A stretch of 64,000 nucleotides of DNA from Anisus vortex (GCA_949126835.1 OX421497.1:28438742-28502741); one strand, 5' to 3'; counted from the stretch's first letter, positions 1 to 12,345 are shown. Notes: generated by a model not told the origin, from the sequence alone. Numbers and translations: made by a program.

Positions 1-2045
1 TTGCATTAAATGTTTCCGCTGTATACAACTTTCGATTTTAACCTTAATTTTACATTGAGAAAATAAATAACGAATTACTAAACCGGAATCTAGAGGACGT
101 AGTGCGATCAAAAATTCCGAAACTAAGTGTTTCAAGTTATCAAATAGCAGAAATATCAAAGCAGTCCATCTTATTATGGTATTTGATTTGACCTATGCTC
201 CACCAAACGGCGAATAACCACAGTACGTCACACTTATTCTATGACATAATCATTACAAATGAATATCTTAGATTATGTCCCTCAGACATATTAATAGATA
301 TATATCAATAAATATATTAATAAATATCAATTCTTCTTTCATTTCTAGACTCTAGACATTAAGGAATATGTATCAGAAAGGCAAACTTTTAGCGTAAACG
401 GCCTGCCATTTAAGCGGCATTCATTTAAGTGAGCTCTATGGAATTAGTCGATTCAAGTCAATAATAATTTTGTCACCGCTGAGAGAACAAAGCAGAGAAG
501 GTGAAACAAGGTCTAGGTGAGGAAAGGGGGGGGTGTAGTTATGTTGGACTATTTCATGTAGAATCTATACAGACGAAGCTCTTTATTATGGTATTTTATA
601 AGAAATGTATTTGGTTGTGGTATTTTAAGTCACGTGACGGAAGTTATCCAATCTGGAAACAAAGAATCAGTGTCGTAAACGCCTCGTAGCAAATCTTTTG
701 CGGGTACTTGGTTAACAGGACTTTTTTTTTCTCGGTGGCAAGGCTCTGTTTTGTAGAGGGATTGGGTTTTTAGGTGTTGGAAGGAGGGTGGGGGGATGAT
801 TTTACATTAAGAAAAATCAAAGTTACATTGCCCCCAAGCATGAAAACGATCTTGGCTTAAAATATCCCCTGCGTGGTCTACCTTTTAGAATTTATCACAG
901 TCCTTAAGAAATGTCTTTTAGAAGCAGCACGTTATGTTGTTGCTGTTGTTATTTCTTTAGGCCTTTAGATATTAAATAGCAAGGGTCCTCATATTTAAGT
1001 TCTCATGGGTACAAATCAATACGTACGCTACACACACACACACACAATGTAAGAGTTGAAAACAAACAATGGCTCCCTTAGTTCAGTTAGATATAATACA
1101 ATTCAAGTTGAATTGAGACAAAGACATTTAAAAACCCTGAAGGTCAACATGAAAGTTTCCTGTTATTGAATTTTGAAACCCATGAAATCTCTAATACAAA
1201 TACAAGAACTTGTATTTATACGTTTAGAGTAGGATGCTGGAGTGTCTAATATAGGCCCCGAGTTCTATGAGCTATATTTAATCGTCTTCTTCTTCCACGG
1301 GTCAGTGTCATAACAAAACCTTTTTTTTTATTTAACTTGTGTGATACAGTGTGGTTGTGTGTGTGTGGTCATGTGTTCATGGGAGAGAGAGAGAGATAGA
1401 TAGAGAGAGAGAGAGAGATGAACAAAAGTAAAGACAATTGATGAAATGTACAGGAACTCTCCTAGAAGTAACGTAATGTAATAACTTCCTTATTTTTTTC
1501 AATACTTGACCTTTAGACTTACGTTATCAGTACGTTTACTTCAAATTTTATTTCCTTCCAGGAATATATTACACGTATCAAGTTTTGTTTTAACATTTAT
1601 AATACCAATTATGCCTACTGTAGATTCCTTTTTTTGTCTTGATTTCTAATTTCAATTTCCTGACATAACCCGCTCTTTGGTCGAGTATAATTTCACAAGT
1701 TTATTTACTCTCTGATAATATATTTCTAAATTGCTTCCTAGTCATGCCAGCCTCCGTACCTTTTACCTTAATTCGAGTTCTAGATCTTCGGAAATCAATA
1801 AGCACTATTTCTTGTCCACATAGTACATATATGTAAAATATAGACAGTTCAATCGATAGTCGATAGTAATATATTTAAAGACGGTAGCTAAACACTTAAC
1901 TCTCCAGATTGGGCCTATCTCTCCTTTTCATTATAAGCTATAGTACAATCATTGAACAGTTTTACGTATAGACACATTCCCATATACGGGATACGGTGGT
2001 TCAGCTGCAATGCTCTGGGATCTCGGGTGTTCAAATCATGGTAAA
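1..2045. other. No gene seen
   Basis: AT-rich DNA with a short (CA)n near 1030-1046 and a GA run at 1382-1418. Open frames are short and show no family features. Confidence 0.7.
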
Positions 2046-2449
2046 GTCTAGAGGATAGGTTCTCAACCTTTTTCGGCTCACCGCCCCCTTTTACAATTTT
2101 TTGGGGCTCACCGCCCCCCCTACCCCCCCTTGTCCCCCCCCCCCCCTAGTAAATGTTTTAGTAAAAAATGTACGTATGGTTACATATATTTAATTCCTTT
2201 TTGATGAGCTTTAAAGTAAAAGTCAATTGTTAAGAAGAGGTTTTGTGAATTGTTTTAATTTTTTTAATTGATAATACACATATATAGTAAATATCTACAA
2301 ACATATACACAAGAAGTTTTAAAACTGAGTGTTAGTATGAAGCTTGCGCCTGGTGTGTTGACAGCAGGTTGTCAATACTAGGTTCTATTTAGTATTTTGG
2401 TTAACAAAAGCCTCAAGTCTCCACGCTCCACTACTTGCAACTTGCTTCT

Positions 2450-3320
2450 TTTTTTTTTTACAACAAAGTGGTAGCCTGACAGCACAAGATGAAAATGCAA
2501 TTAAAAAAAGACTTTACCAAAGCCTACAGTCCTGGAGAAACTGATGTTCTTTTTTGCAGCCAAAAGTCGTGATAGCCTTTTCTTACAAATTTCAATTTGA
2601 GTTCTTCATTGGTTGCTAATTCAATCAATGCCTCTTGCAGTTGTGTAGGTAGGCCTGATTGTAATTCTTCACTATTAGAAAAAAATCCAAAACCCAATCA
2701 TGTATTTTTATGTTAATAATGTCTTGAAATCGACTGTGGAAGTCGTTAGTAAGTGCGTCGAGGTGATCACAATAAATCAGAATGTCTTCTTCAGTTTTTT
2801 TCTACGGATGCAAGATTGGAAAATTGATCAAATTCTCCACGTCTAAAGTTTCGTTTGCACAATTTGACGTTTTTAAATAAACGCCGAAATGACACTTTTT
2901 GTTTTGGTCAAATTGAGGTCATCTCGCAGCAATTGAATGTTCATTTCATTGAACTCATTAAATAAATCTGTTAAATATGCTCTGGCATTGTTTTTCTTTT
3001 TTTTTTTTTTAAGATTTTCTCTCAGAAAGTTTTTGCTTTCTAGAAACTCCAACACAAGGTCAAAGACCCCATAAAATCAAATTAAACAGGCACCTTTTGA
3101 TAACCAGCGTCCAGTAGCAAACGATTATAGTCTTCGTCATTCTCAATACACAGCTGTTTAAACACTCTCTCGTTGAATGCATTGCTTCTGATTTTGTTTA
3201 CTGCAGTTATTACATATGGAAGAGACTTATGCAGACGATCGCTGAGATTTTTAGCAACTACATGTTGCCATTGAATTACACAATGGACAGAGTTAAAGGT
3301 CTCTTTAAAAAAGAAACGGA
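2450..3320 (-). pseudogene. Broken hAT-type (ZBED/SCAND3-like) transposase
   Basis: Three minus-strand blocks (about 3310-3082, 3055-2873, 2700-2520) give consecutive parts of one transposase, ending with GLPTQLQEALIELATNEELK and a YHDFWLQ segment. Frames differ and stops interrupt. The N-terminal zinc finger and the first catalytic part are missing. Confidence 0.75.
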
Positions 3321-3344
3321 CGAGTCCAAAGGGCTCTTTTGTCC

Positions 3345-3640
3345 AGGGCGTAACGATAGGTTTGAGCTCAGCTCTGTCCGGGCTGGAGCCACCCCACGAC
3401 ACCAAAGGCGTGGCGTGCCGTGTAACAATGAGGATTCCGCAGCTAGGTTGCCCACTGCGGTTCCCCTAAGGATCATTATCGTGGTGGCTCGCCCGTATAA
3501 CTGCATTGTCACCCGGTAGCACAAATCCTATACTACAGGTACAGGCATCCAGGCACCGGGTGGTTCTCGAGACGGGGTTGAAACGTCCATTGTTTCCTCC
3601 CCACCTAGACCCCGTATCCTCTCGGCAGCTATCTACGTCA
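3345..3640 (+). repeat. Dispersed GC-rich repeat, copy 1 (nested in hAT)
   Basis: A block with GTGACA/CACCCGGTAGCACAAAT, GGTTCCCCTAAGGATCATTAT and CCGGGTGGTTCTCGAGACGGG is shared in reverse orientation with 58260-58590 and in part with 5876-6110. It is much more GC-rich than its surroundings. The class is unknown; edges are approximate. Confidence 0.6.
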
Positions 3641-3923
3641 CAATTACACTGTGGCTATAGGTCATTAGCAGATCAGTCTATTAATTTTAATCGACTGTTT
3701 TGCTATTGACTGACCAAGCTAAATATTACTATTATAATTATTAAGTCCTTTAATTTTCTTTTATTTAAAGTGTAAATCTGTTAACATTATTTCAAGAAGG
3801 TTTGCACCGCCCATTTGTCCTCCATCGCCCCCCTATCGCCCCCGGGATCGTCAGCGCCCCCCAAGACCTCTTCACCGCCCCATAGAGGCGATATCGCCCC
3901 CGTTGAGAACCTATGGTCTAGAG

Positions 3924-4742
3924 GATGTCACAGCGTAGTTAGGGAAAGGTGAAAAAGGTTGGGCATTGTGCTAGCCACACAATTCCCTTGTGACCAAGGA
4001 AAATTACAAACGCTATTAACAATAGCCCAATATAGCCCAATGTATCTAATTTGTCTTATGGCGTTACTTTACTTTTGCACACACAAAAAAATATTATTTA
4101 AGACCTACAATTGGCTCAATGTATATCAGTTAAAAAAACATATACAACTGTTGTTTTTTTAAGACAGTGTATAAAAGTACTAGGACTCCAACATATTAAC
4201 ATGAACAAAGTGCCAAAGTTGAATCTTAATAAATGTTTTCTACCTCTCAAACTCTAAGTGGTAAGCATAGAATAACTACAGTAAGACAAATTAAATGGAC
4301 GTATTTCATAATCAAAATCTATTACCAATGTCTGTAAGACAAATCCTATTCAACTAATACATATTTAATACTGTCTCTAGCTTTTATATATATTTTAAAT
4401 TTTAATAACTTCACTTTTGTCTATTTTATCTATGTATGTTTGTATGTTGTTGTTTTTCTGTTGCAACTAGACTATTAACAAGCTACTTTCCGTCATCCTA
4501 TCGAGCTGAAACTTGGCACGTGTACGTTAAGCCGATGACAGCACATTCTTTCATTGTTTGCAACTCTTCCTTCCTCCAAAGCCCTAAAATCAGCGTTTAA
4601 ACTGAAAACACTTGACTGACATATTTTCCCCATATTTTTAAAGACCAATAGAATAGGTTTTCATGTTAAACACGGAAATTATAGATTTTTATCAGAATGT
4701 TAATAAAATAATGTTTACAAATATTAAACATAACTTTCAAAT
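3924..4742. other. No gene seen
   Basis: AT-rich sequence between the hAT element and the first LINE end. A 67-codon frame at 3959-4162 shows no support. Confidence 0.7.
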
Positions 4743-4753
4743 AATTAGTTAAT

Positions 4754-5018
4754 TACTTACTTACTGCCCAAAACGCCGTGGGTGCATAGGGCAGCAACAA
4801 AGTCTTTCCATTTTTCTCTGTCACGTGTGACAGTTCCGATCGTACCCCAGGAGTGACCAAATTCCTTTAATTCCTGCTCTACTGTTCTGCGCCAGGTTAC
4901 TTTTGGTCGACCTCTCTTTCTTTTTCCTTCTGGCATCCAGTGTAGGGCTGTCTTGCAGATGTTCTCTTCCTCTCTTCTCAGCACATGGCCAATCCATCGC
5001 CAACGTTTTTTCATTATG
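4754..5018 (-). mobile_element. 5'-truncated LINE 3' end (RTE-like) with 11-bp target duplication
   Basis: The minus strand encodes the typical end of an RTE-like LINE ORF: RWRWIGHVLRREE, PEGKRKRGRPKVTWRRT, DREKWKDFVAALC, then a TAAGTAAGTAA tail. AATTAGTTAAT flanks it at 4743-4753 and 5019-5029. Only 265 bp were inserted, as usual for target-primed reverse transcription. Confidence 0.85.
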
Positions 5019-5029
5019 AATTAGTTAAT

Positions 5030-5750
5030 ATTGCCACTTAAATCTTGTAGCCATTTTAAATACATAATTTTCTGTAACAAAGGACGTGACGGCAGCAAGT
5101 GAAAATCGTGTAGGAAAACATCATACTGCCACGTGTTTTGAATTTTAAATCGGTTCTTATTTTTTTCATCAAAATTGTTAAATATAGTCTTAGTGTGTCA
5201 TGCATTGTTTGATTTGTTCTCCTGCAAAACGTCAGTTAGGAAAATGGAAAATTCCCAATCTCTTCATGTCGGACTGTTGAATTACTTTTATAAACACTAA
5301 CTCCTTACTTTGTAATATTAAAATTTGAATACTATTTATTTACTACCAAACCAAACTACTAACTCAATTTTGAAAAAGACCTTTCAGACATTGAAATTTA
5401 AATCCATTTTAGACTATTTCAATTCACGTAATTTTTTTTTGTTTTGTTTTTTTCTTTATTCGTGGCAAATGGCAAAATTTTCAGAAGGCATAAATAAAAA
5501 TGGATATAAATGCAAACAAATTTCAAGATATAGATTTACAAGAAAAAAATTTTTTAAGTGGTTGCTCAATTACAATAAAAAGAAACATGTTTAAAGTGCA
5601 ATAAGTTTAAAAAGGGTGGACAATCTTCACATGGAAGTTTACTTAGTTATGACATTGCATAACTATACCTACTTAGTAACAATTTTATGTGCCTTCAAAT
5701 ATTTGTTGAATACTTTGGTCCTGTCCTACAAGCTGCCTGCTATATACAGA
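5030..5750. other. No gene seen
   Basis: AT-rich. The 89-codon frame at 5325-5594 is Lys/Phe/Asn-rich, as expected by composition, and has no splice or domain support. Confidence 0.65.
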
Positions 5751-5758
5751 CTCTGGAC

Positions 5759-6324
5759 CAGCGGTTCCCAGCCTGTGGGTCGTCAACCCCTTTAGGACCC
5801 ATTTCACGGACCATTGGAAAACACATATTTTTACTCATCGTCTCTATGCTATAATTGCCTTAAAAAAAAACAACAGACGAGCTTTCCTGCTCTTTCATCC
5901 AGGGCATAACTGTGTTCAGTGTTGGAACAGGGGGGGGGGGCACACCATGATTCTGTCCAGGCGCCAGCCACCCTATAGCAAGCCGATATGGTACGGTCTC
6001 CGCAGCCACAAATTACTTTTCCCCACTGGGAAATTCCCCGAGAATCATTGTCGTGGTAGCTCGCCCGTATCCCTGCACTGTCGCCCGGTAACACAAATAT
6101 AAATATTCACAATAAATAATTAGATATTGTTTTTGTGATTAATCACTAGATGAAATTAAATTTGTAAAAATGAAAATGCCTTCGGCATGTGAGTATTTAC
6201 ATTACAATTCATAACAGTAGCAAATTACAATTAAGATAGCAACGAAAATAATTTCATTCTTGGGGGTTACCTAAACACGAGGAGCTGTAAGGGTAACGGC
6301 ATTAAAAAAGGTTGGAAACCAATG
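5759..6324. mobile_element. hAT-type short element carrying dispersed repeat copy 2
   Basis: The ends CAGCGGTTCCCAGC and (reversed) CATTGGTTTCCAAC are inverted. The flanks CTCTGGAC and CTCTATGC are a decayed 8-bp duplication (5 of 8). Part of the body (about 6118-6240) matches, in reverse, the element at 34647-35565, so the two belong to one family. No transposase is seen. Confidence 0.65.
5876..6110 (+). repeat. Dispersed GC-rich repeat, copy 2
   Basis: It shares AGAATCATTGTCGTGGTAGC, TCGCCCGTAT and CACTGTCGCCCGGTAACAC with copies at 3345-3640 and 58260-58590. It is more diverged than the other two and lies inside the short hAT element. Confidence 0.55.
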
Positions 6325-6889
6325 CTCTATGCGAATGTATATGTGTGTGTGTGTTGTATATCGAAGTCTACTATACAGGACGAGTAAACCAATGAATGAG
6401 AATGTCATTTTCTATTGTCTAATGGGTATATTGAATGAATATGGGATTGTGGAGTGCAATGCTCGGCTTTGTCTGCTAGGCAACAGGTCACCTTTGTTCT
6501 CCTGACGCTTTCTACCTTGTTTGTTTAATGGAGCAAGCAGCAAGTGATGTCATCACATCGATAGGGGCATCAATAGCAGAGCAGTACAGTAGCCAGGGTA
6601 TGTAAAGGTGGGGGAGGGGGTAGATAGGTGTATGAGAGATGGAAGCTATGGTATATTTATTTAATTTTCAAATACTTTTAACAGTTTGATCATTTAAAGT
6701 TATAAATTGTAAGCCATTTATTTTTTATAAAAGAAAAAAAAACAGAAATATTCGCTAAAATAAAACGGGCTAATTTTCTCCCTTTAACACTTTAACTAAA
6801 AAATGTTTCCATATTTGATTCAATAGTCATGCCAAAAAAGTTATGTTTTGTAATATAACAAATATTACTGATTATTAGACCTACAGCTT

Positions 6890-7209
6890 TTGAAACCAAA
6901 ATTGAAACGAAAATAGACAATTTGCTAGCAACACACCAGGCAAACGATTCGCATTAATAATGATTTATTTAAACCTATTGTTAAGGCAATTTTTTGATCT
7001 AATAATTCTTACAATATGTTTCATTTTCAGTTTTTTTAAAGATAATTAATCACACCAAAAATTTAGTCGGCTAAAAAAATTGTGGACACTATAGTACAAT
7101 TGGGCGGAAGGGAGGGGGGAGTGGGTGCTAAAAAGAAGTTGGGGGGGGGGGCGGTGAGTGGAAAAAAAAGTAAAATGGGGCGGTGAGCCGAAAAAGGTTG
7201 AGAACCTAT
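6890..7209 (-). mobile_element. End fragment of a second hAT copy related to 2054-3915
   Basis: The terminus GGTGAGCCGAAAAAGGTTGA and GAACCTATG (to 7209) is the reverse of the 2054 end, including the G-rich GCGGTGAG subterminal repeats. About 200 bp further in, CACACCAGGC matches GCCTGGTGTG near 2350. The other end was not found. Confidence 0.55.
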
Positions 7210-7700
7210 GCTATAAACCTACAGATTGAAAGAGATAGGGAGGTAGGCAGAAAGAGATTGAAATAGAGACAGAAAGAAGGAAAGAGGGGAGAGAAAAAGA
7301 AGGAAAGATTTGGGAGATGGAACGAGGGTAAAAGATATGCATAGAGAGGAAAAGATGGGTAGAGGGGGAAAGTGAGAGAAAAAACAAAAGTGGATACAGA
7401 AGAAGAGTGGAGAGGGAAGTCGGGAAAGCGAGGGAGTAGGACAAGATTGTGAAAGTGTTTGTTACAGAAAGTGAGATAGTAATAGTGAAAGAGAGGGTGC
7501 AGAGAGAAGACAAGATATAAAGACAGAGATGAGAGAGAAAGATTTAAAAAAAAATAGAGAGAAAATGCAATTGAGAAAAAAAGAAAAAAGCGATAGATTG
7601 TGAAAAAAAAATATAAAGATATGGAGAGAGAGAGAAAGAGAGATGGTGGTGGGCAATTGAAAATATAAAGATACAAAACAAGAGCGAGAACAAGGGAGGA
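7210..7700 (+). repeat. GA-rich low-complexity tract
   Basis: An imperfect purine-rich run (GAGA, AAAGA and similar) covers about 490 bp. Long open frames on the minus strand here read Ser/Leu/Phe only because of the CT-rich composition; they are not genes. Confidence 0.85.
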
Positions 7701-8960
7701 AAGAAAAGAAAGAGAGTGAAAGGCTTGAAAAGGATAAGAAAATGCCTGATTCTGATGGGCGCTGTGTTCTGGACTTGTGTTTTCGCCTTTTTATATGTAG
7801 CATATTGGAGAAGTAATCCGCCCTAATGATGTGAAACGTTAAAAATGAAATTCGGAAAACCATATAGAGTATAGAGCTAAAGAAGAAATATAGCCTCTAA
7901 ACCGCAATAGAATACCGTATATAGAATAGACCGAAAAATGTATTCATAAACTGAATTCAGTGATAAGTGATTGATTCCTTCTACCTACCTAAGACAATAA
8001 TCCTATTGTAATGGAAGGTTTGCATAAAATGCTTTTAAACGCACTGATAAAATACATAAGGTAATAACAAATTAACAAATTTAAATACAATGAAAAAATA
8101 CACGACTCTGTGAACTCATTTCATCCTAATAGACAGAGTCGTGAAGCCTAGGATAAAATTGAGAAGGATGGGATTGTTTGGAAGAAGAATACGCTTCTGT
8201 GAATGTAAGTCTTCTTTGTGGATACCATCGTTCTCGGAATACGGTATGCAGCAGCCGAGCACCGGATAAACAGATCATTTATTACAATTTACAACAATCT
8301 CGCTAACCATTTACTTCATTCACTGGTTTATTTCATTACCTTTTTTTTTCGAATTGACGGTTTCTGAATTTCATATAAAAACATGACTTGAAAATACAAC
8401 AACACAAAAATGCCTTAAAATGTACAGAGACATTTATCGCGAGTGGTTCAATGATGTTGATGAGCAAACGAAGTCTTACATCGAGGGTGGTCAAGAAGGG
8501 TGGATCTCTGTGGGGAAGACCACTGACCTATAAAATATATTGGCTGGGCGCCATTTTAATTCTCCTTCCCTGATAAATATAAGCTAGTAATACAACTCAC
8601 CACTTATAATTTAACAAATGTATTCTATCAAACATACACTTTGCGATCTTTTGAGATAGATCTATGTATCTGTAAAAAAAAATGAAATCGTAAGGTAAAG
8701 GCTAGAAAATTCTATTCAAAAACTATTTGGGTTTTGGTTTTATTCCTGTTATATTATTTATTTAAATTTACAGGTCTTTTCATTTAATTTGAAGTTTAAT
8801 GCAGCAAGTGAATGTTCATCCATTATGATGGTCATATCATATTAATTTACAGGTCAAGTTTAAGGAAATATTTTTTTCAAAGATCAGTGACGGTGAACAA
8901 AAATGGCGAGAGTTTGAGATCAACAAACTTAAATTCATTACAAATTTAAAATAATTGTAG
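7701..8960. other. No gene seen
   Basis: Unique-looking DNA without exon-like segments or recognised repeats. Confidence 0.65.
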
Positions 8961-8964
8961 GAGA

Positions 8965-9141
8965 AAGGTTTATACTAACTGGAGAATCGAACACCGGTCG
9001 CCCGTATGGCAGTCCGATACGTTCTCCACTTAGTTAGCAAAGACACATGTCCAAATTGAAATGGCAAAGGTATTACATGAGACAATAAGGTCACCTGTCT
9101 TTAAATTAACTTATATGATTGGTTGAACACACTCACAGTCT

Positions 9142-9187
<46 letters not shown>
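8965..9187 (-). mobile_element. tRNA-derived SINE-like element, family B, copy 1
   Basis: The minus strand reads (TA)n, about 100 bp of unique sequence, then a tRNA-like block TAACTAAGTGGAGAACGTAT ... GTGTTCGATTCTCC with box-A-like and box-B-like motifs. The same order occurs on the plus strand at 19837-20036. Confidence 0.6.
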
Positions 9188-9189
<2 letters not shown>

Positions 9190-9639
9190 ATTAGTATCTC
9201 TTCTCTATTTGCTGCTGTCTGAGCTTTCAAAATCTGAATTCTGTAGAGAAAAAGATGAAGGTCTGTGTTCAGTATGCGTCTAACGGTGGTCACACGTCCT
9301 GTTTCCCTTAAATTCTGCAGAAGACGTCTGATTTTTTCCCGAAAAGTCAATTGTGAATTGTCGCTGAGTGTGGGTTACCGATATTAATTCCAGATATGCT
9401 TAAACGATCTTCACTCTCTCCTCCACAATATATTGCTTTTGATCCATTGGGGTGAGAATTCAGTGTTTCATTGTTAATATTCTTGAAAATGAAACAAAAA
9501 TCTTTGAAATTTTGAAAATTGTAAGAATATAAAAAGTGGTAACATTTTATTAGCCCACTCTGTATATATTATTAATAGATAGACAGATATTTATATCGAT
9601 AGATAAATATACGATAAATAAACATTTAACTATATATAT

Positions 9640-10152
9640 TACTTACTTACTTACGCCCGTCAACCCCTGTCGGAGTATGGGCCACCAATAACAGTTCTCC
9701 AGATTCTCCTATCCTGGGCCATCCTCTCTAACTGGTTCCAGCTGAAGCCCATCTTGGTGATTTCGCCTTCCAGGTCCCGCCTCCATGTATTTCTTGGGCG
9801 GCCCCTCTTCCTTTTTCCTGGTTGTCAGAAGGGTAGTCGGCTTTGTGGCTTCCTTTCGGCTTTCACCACTGAGCTTCATAGGTCTTCGTAGTGAAGAACC
9901 TTCCTCTTCCAGGACTAGATTGTCTGTAGATTCTGTTTTTAGTGTTTCTGTAGCAGAAGCTTTTTTCTACAGGGTGGGGTTGCTAGCCCTACGCCCCAAC
10001 CCCCTTATTTTAAGCCCATGAGGTCATGGCTGTTGTCTTTGGTCCACCCCAGGTATTTTATTTCCCTGGTACCCTCCATACATGTATGGCGGGCGTTCCC
10101 CTATCCGCCACCTGGGGAGGCGCCCGATGGGAGGACAACCACTCCACACGGG
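9640..10152 (-). mobile_element. 5'-truncated LINE 3' end with 14-bp target duplication
   Basis: TTAACTATATATAT flanks the insert at 9626-9639 and 10153-10166. The minus strand ends with RNTWRRDLEGEITKMGFSW, LERMAQDRRIWRTVIGG and a (TAAG)n tail, the usual end of RTE-like LINE ORFs. Its 10020-10150 part is shared with 34370-34490. Confidence 0.85.
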
Positions 10153-10215
10153 TTAACTATATATATACCTATATTTATATATCGATATAAGTATAGGTAT
10201 ATATATAGTTAAATG
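10153..10215. repeat. AT-rich palindrome interrupted by the 9640-10152 LINE
   Basis: AACTATATATATACCTATAT (10156 on) and, reversed, AACTATATATATACCTATAC (from 10211 back) are inverted arms around ATATCGATAT. The left flank of the LINE (ATAAACATTTAAC at 9618-9630) continues the left arm. Confidence 0.75.
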
Positions 10216-10664
10216 TTTATCAGCTAAATACCAACATTTGCTAACAAATACATTATATTTGGATAGTCATTAAATTTGACCAAATCTAAACGCCTTTGGA
10301 TGCGTACCCAATTATGTACAATGCAATACAATACCGATAAAACTGTGTTTATATCCATTAACGAAGGAGTGCAAATACGCTGATGCTAAGAGGCTAGTTC
10401 ATATATTCACATACACTCAAGTATCCGCCGGGGCTATTTACAAATATAAAATAAACTGTTACCAGTTAAAACTTGTCCAAGAACACTTTCTCTTGCATAC
10501 ACAAATATTTTGCGAACCTAAGTTTAGAAGCATTGATTCTAGTTCGCAATAGTACAATTGATGAAAACAATAAAGTCGAATATTTACCTAGAGTCCTAGA
10601 GTATAGTTATGTTATGTAACTATTACATGTATCATTTACGTCGTCAGAATTAGTTTTCAGAAAT

Positions 10665-11078
10665 TTGGTAGGTAGGTAGGTAAGTATGTAGGTAGATAGC
10701 TAGGTAGAAAACTAGGTAGGTAAGTAGGTAGGTAGGTATGTAGGTAGGTAGGTATATAGGTAGGTAATGTCGGTAAGTAAGTAGGTTGGTAGGTAGGTAG
10801 GTAGGTAGATAAGTAATGTCGGTAGGTAGGTAGGCAGGTAGGCGGGCAGGTAGGTAGGTAGGTAGGTAGGTAGGTATGTAGGTAGGTAGGTATATAGGTA
10901 GGTAATGTCGGTAAGTAAGTAGGTTGGTTGGTAGGTAGGTAGGTAGGTATATAGGTAGGTAATGTCGGTAAGTAAGTAGGTTGGTAGGTAGGTAGGTAGG
11001 TAGATATGTAATGTCGGTAGGTAGGTAGGCAGGTAGGCGGGCAGGTAGGTAGGTAGGTAGGTAGGTAAGTAGGCAGGC
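10665..11078. repeat. GGTA tetranucleotide array with higher-order structure
   Basis: A (TAGG)n array is interrupted by AATGTCGG blocks. A longer block with TAGGCAGGTAGGCGGGCAGG starts at 10831 and again at 11026, so segments of about 195 bp have been duplicated. The long minus-strand Pro-Thr-Tyr-Leu frame is a by-product. Confidence 0.9.
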
Positions 11079-11085
11079 AGGCAGC

Positions 11086-12345
11086 CACCTATTAGTTAAT
11101 GATTCCCTTGGTGTTTACATCTCATTACAAAAAATGAATCTTTATTTTATGGGGGGGGGGGGGGCAGACAATGGGTTTACCATTCTACAAGGCCTCTCAG
11201 TTTAATATATAATGGTTGACGGCAACCTAAGGCAAGGTTTAAGCCGATGTTTCTGAATGACATAGCGACACATTTCGGTGAGTTAACAAGGACCACTGGA
11301 ATGGATTTGCATTGAAACTGGACATATATCTTGCCGTGAAATCAATTTCAAAACATTTAACTACATGTACATCCCTATATTTAGGGATATATATTTTGCA
11401 TATATTTACATAGATAGCTAGGGCTTTTTCAGAAGTACATCGACTTTCAAAAATGGGCATTCTAATTTGCCCATTTGCGGACAAAATCTTAACGGAAACT
11501 GCTTAGGTTAGGAAAGTCATAAGCTATTCTCAACTGATAGGCATTCGCTCTTCTACTTTCAGATTTGTGTTCAAATAAAGAAATAAAATTAAGTCAGTAA
11601 TATTTTGTATATTACAAAACATAACTTGTTTGGCATCACTAATGAATCAAATGAGGAATTTTTTTTTTATTAAAGGAAGATAATTAAAGCATTTTATTTG
11701 CGATACAAATTTTAGCAGGCCTATGTTTCTTTTCTTTTTTCTTTTATATAAGATTAAATGGCTTCCAAATTTTAACTTTGAAATGAAAAAAACTTTTTAA
11801 AGTGTTTGAAAATCATATTAATATTTTATGACTTAAGAATGTATAATATGTATATTTTAAAACATTACATTAATTACCCAGTTTGTCTGATTACAATGTA
11901 TCTATTCTGCTTAGCGGTAGTATTACATCTAGAATCTAGATCATCCAACCTTAAACACGTTAAAGGACATCTCAGTAAAATTTATATAAACTGAGATCAC
12001 AACATAATTAATATTAGTAGTCTGTTAAATCTCCATCTTGAGTACCAAAATGATGTTTAGACAATAATTACCATAAATGTGAAAGTCAAGTAGACTAATA
12101 AAATATTATATTTGATATAAATGCAAATGAAAAGGATGAAAATCACAAACATCTTGATTTTTTTTATTAAATATAAAGCGCTTCAACAATTTTCTCTATA
12201 AATCTATTCTGCTTTTGTCCTTGTCTTGCTACGGAGTTAAATAGAACAGGTTGACATTTAGGATGTTGGTACGCAGTATGATTTAGGAATCCTAGTTTGT
12301 CACTCTGTTAGCAAAAGGTTGCCCAACCCTGCCATAGAATATCTA
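11086..12345. other. No gene seen
   Basis: AT-rich, with a G run at about 11151-11164. AAAAGGTTGCCCAACCCTG at 12313-12331 resembles a hAT end, but its partner was not found. Confidence 0.6.

Larger units (their letters stand above)
2054..3915 (-). mobile_element. hAT DNA transposon, degenerate, with 8-bp target duplication
   Basis: The element is bounded by inverted ends (left GATAGGTTCTCAAC, right in reverse ATAGGTTCTCAAC preceded by C) and flanked by the 8-bp duplication GTCTAGAG at 2046-2053 and 3916-3923. Eight-base duplications and CA...TG ends are hAT traits. The minus strand encodes parts of a transposase of the ZBED/SCAND3-like hAT class. The landmarks HCVIQWQHVVAKNLSDRLH, FNERVFKQLC, AYLTDLFNEFNEMN and LNLTKTKSVISAF appear in order, but a frameshift, a poly-A run and stops break it. 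A repeat of another family is nested at about 3345-3640. Confidence 0.85.

Noticed and set aside
501..689. 62-codon frame
   Set aside because: Short, no family features, no splice context, in AT-rich DNA.
7206..7863. Long minus-strand frames rich in Ser/Leu/Phe
   Set aside because: They are by-products of a GA-rich low-complexity tract and have no domain or splice support.
10657..11088. 143-codon Pro/Thr/Tyr/Leu repeat frame
   Set aside because: It follows from the GGTA array and has no start context or flanking coding sequence.
12300..12333. hAT terminus (AAAAGGTTGCCCAACCCTG)
   Set aside because: No partner end or target duplication was found within the window.
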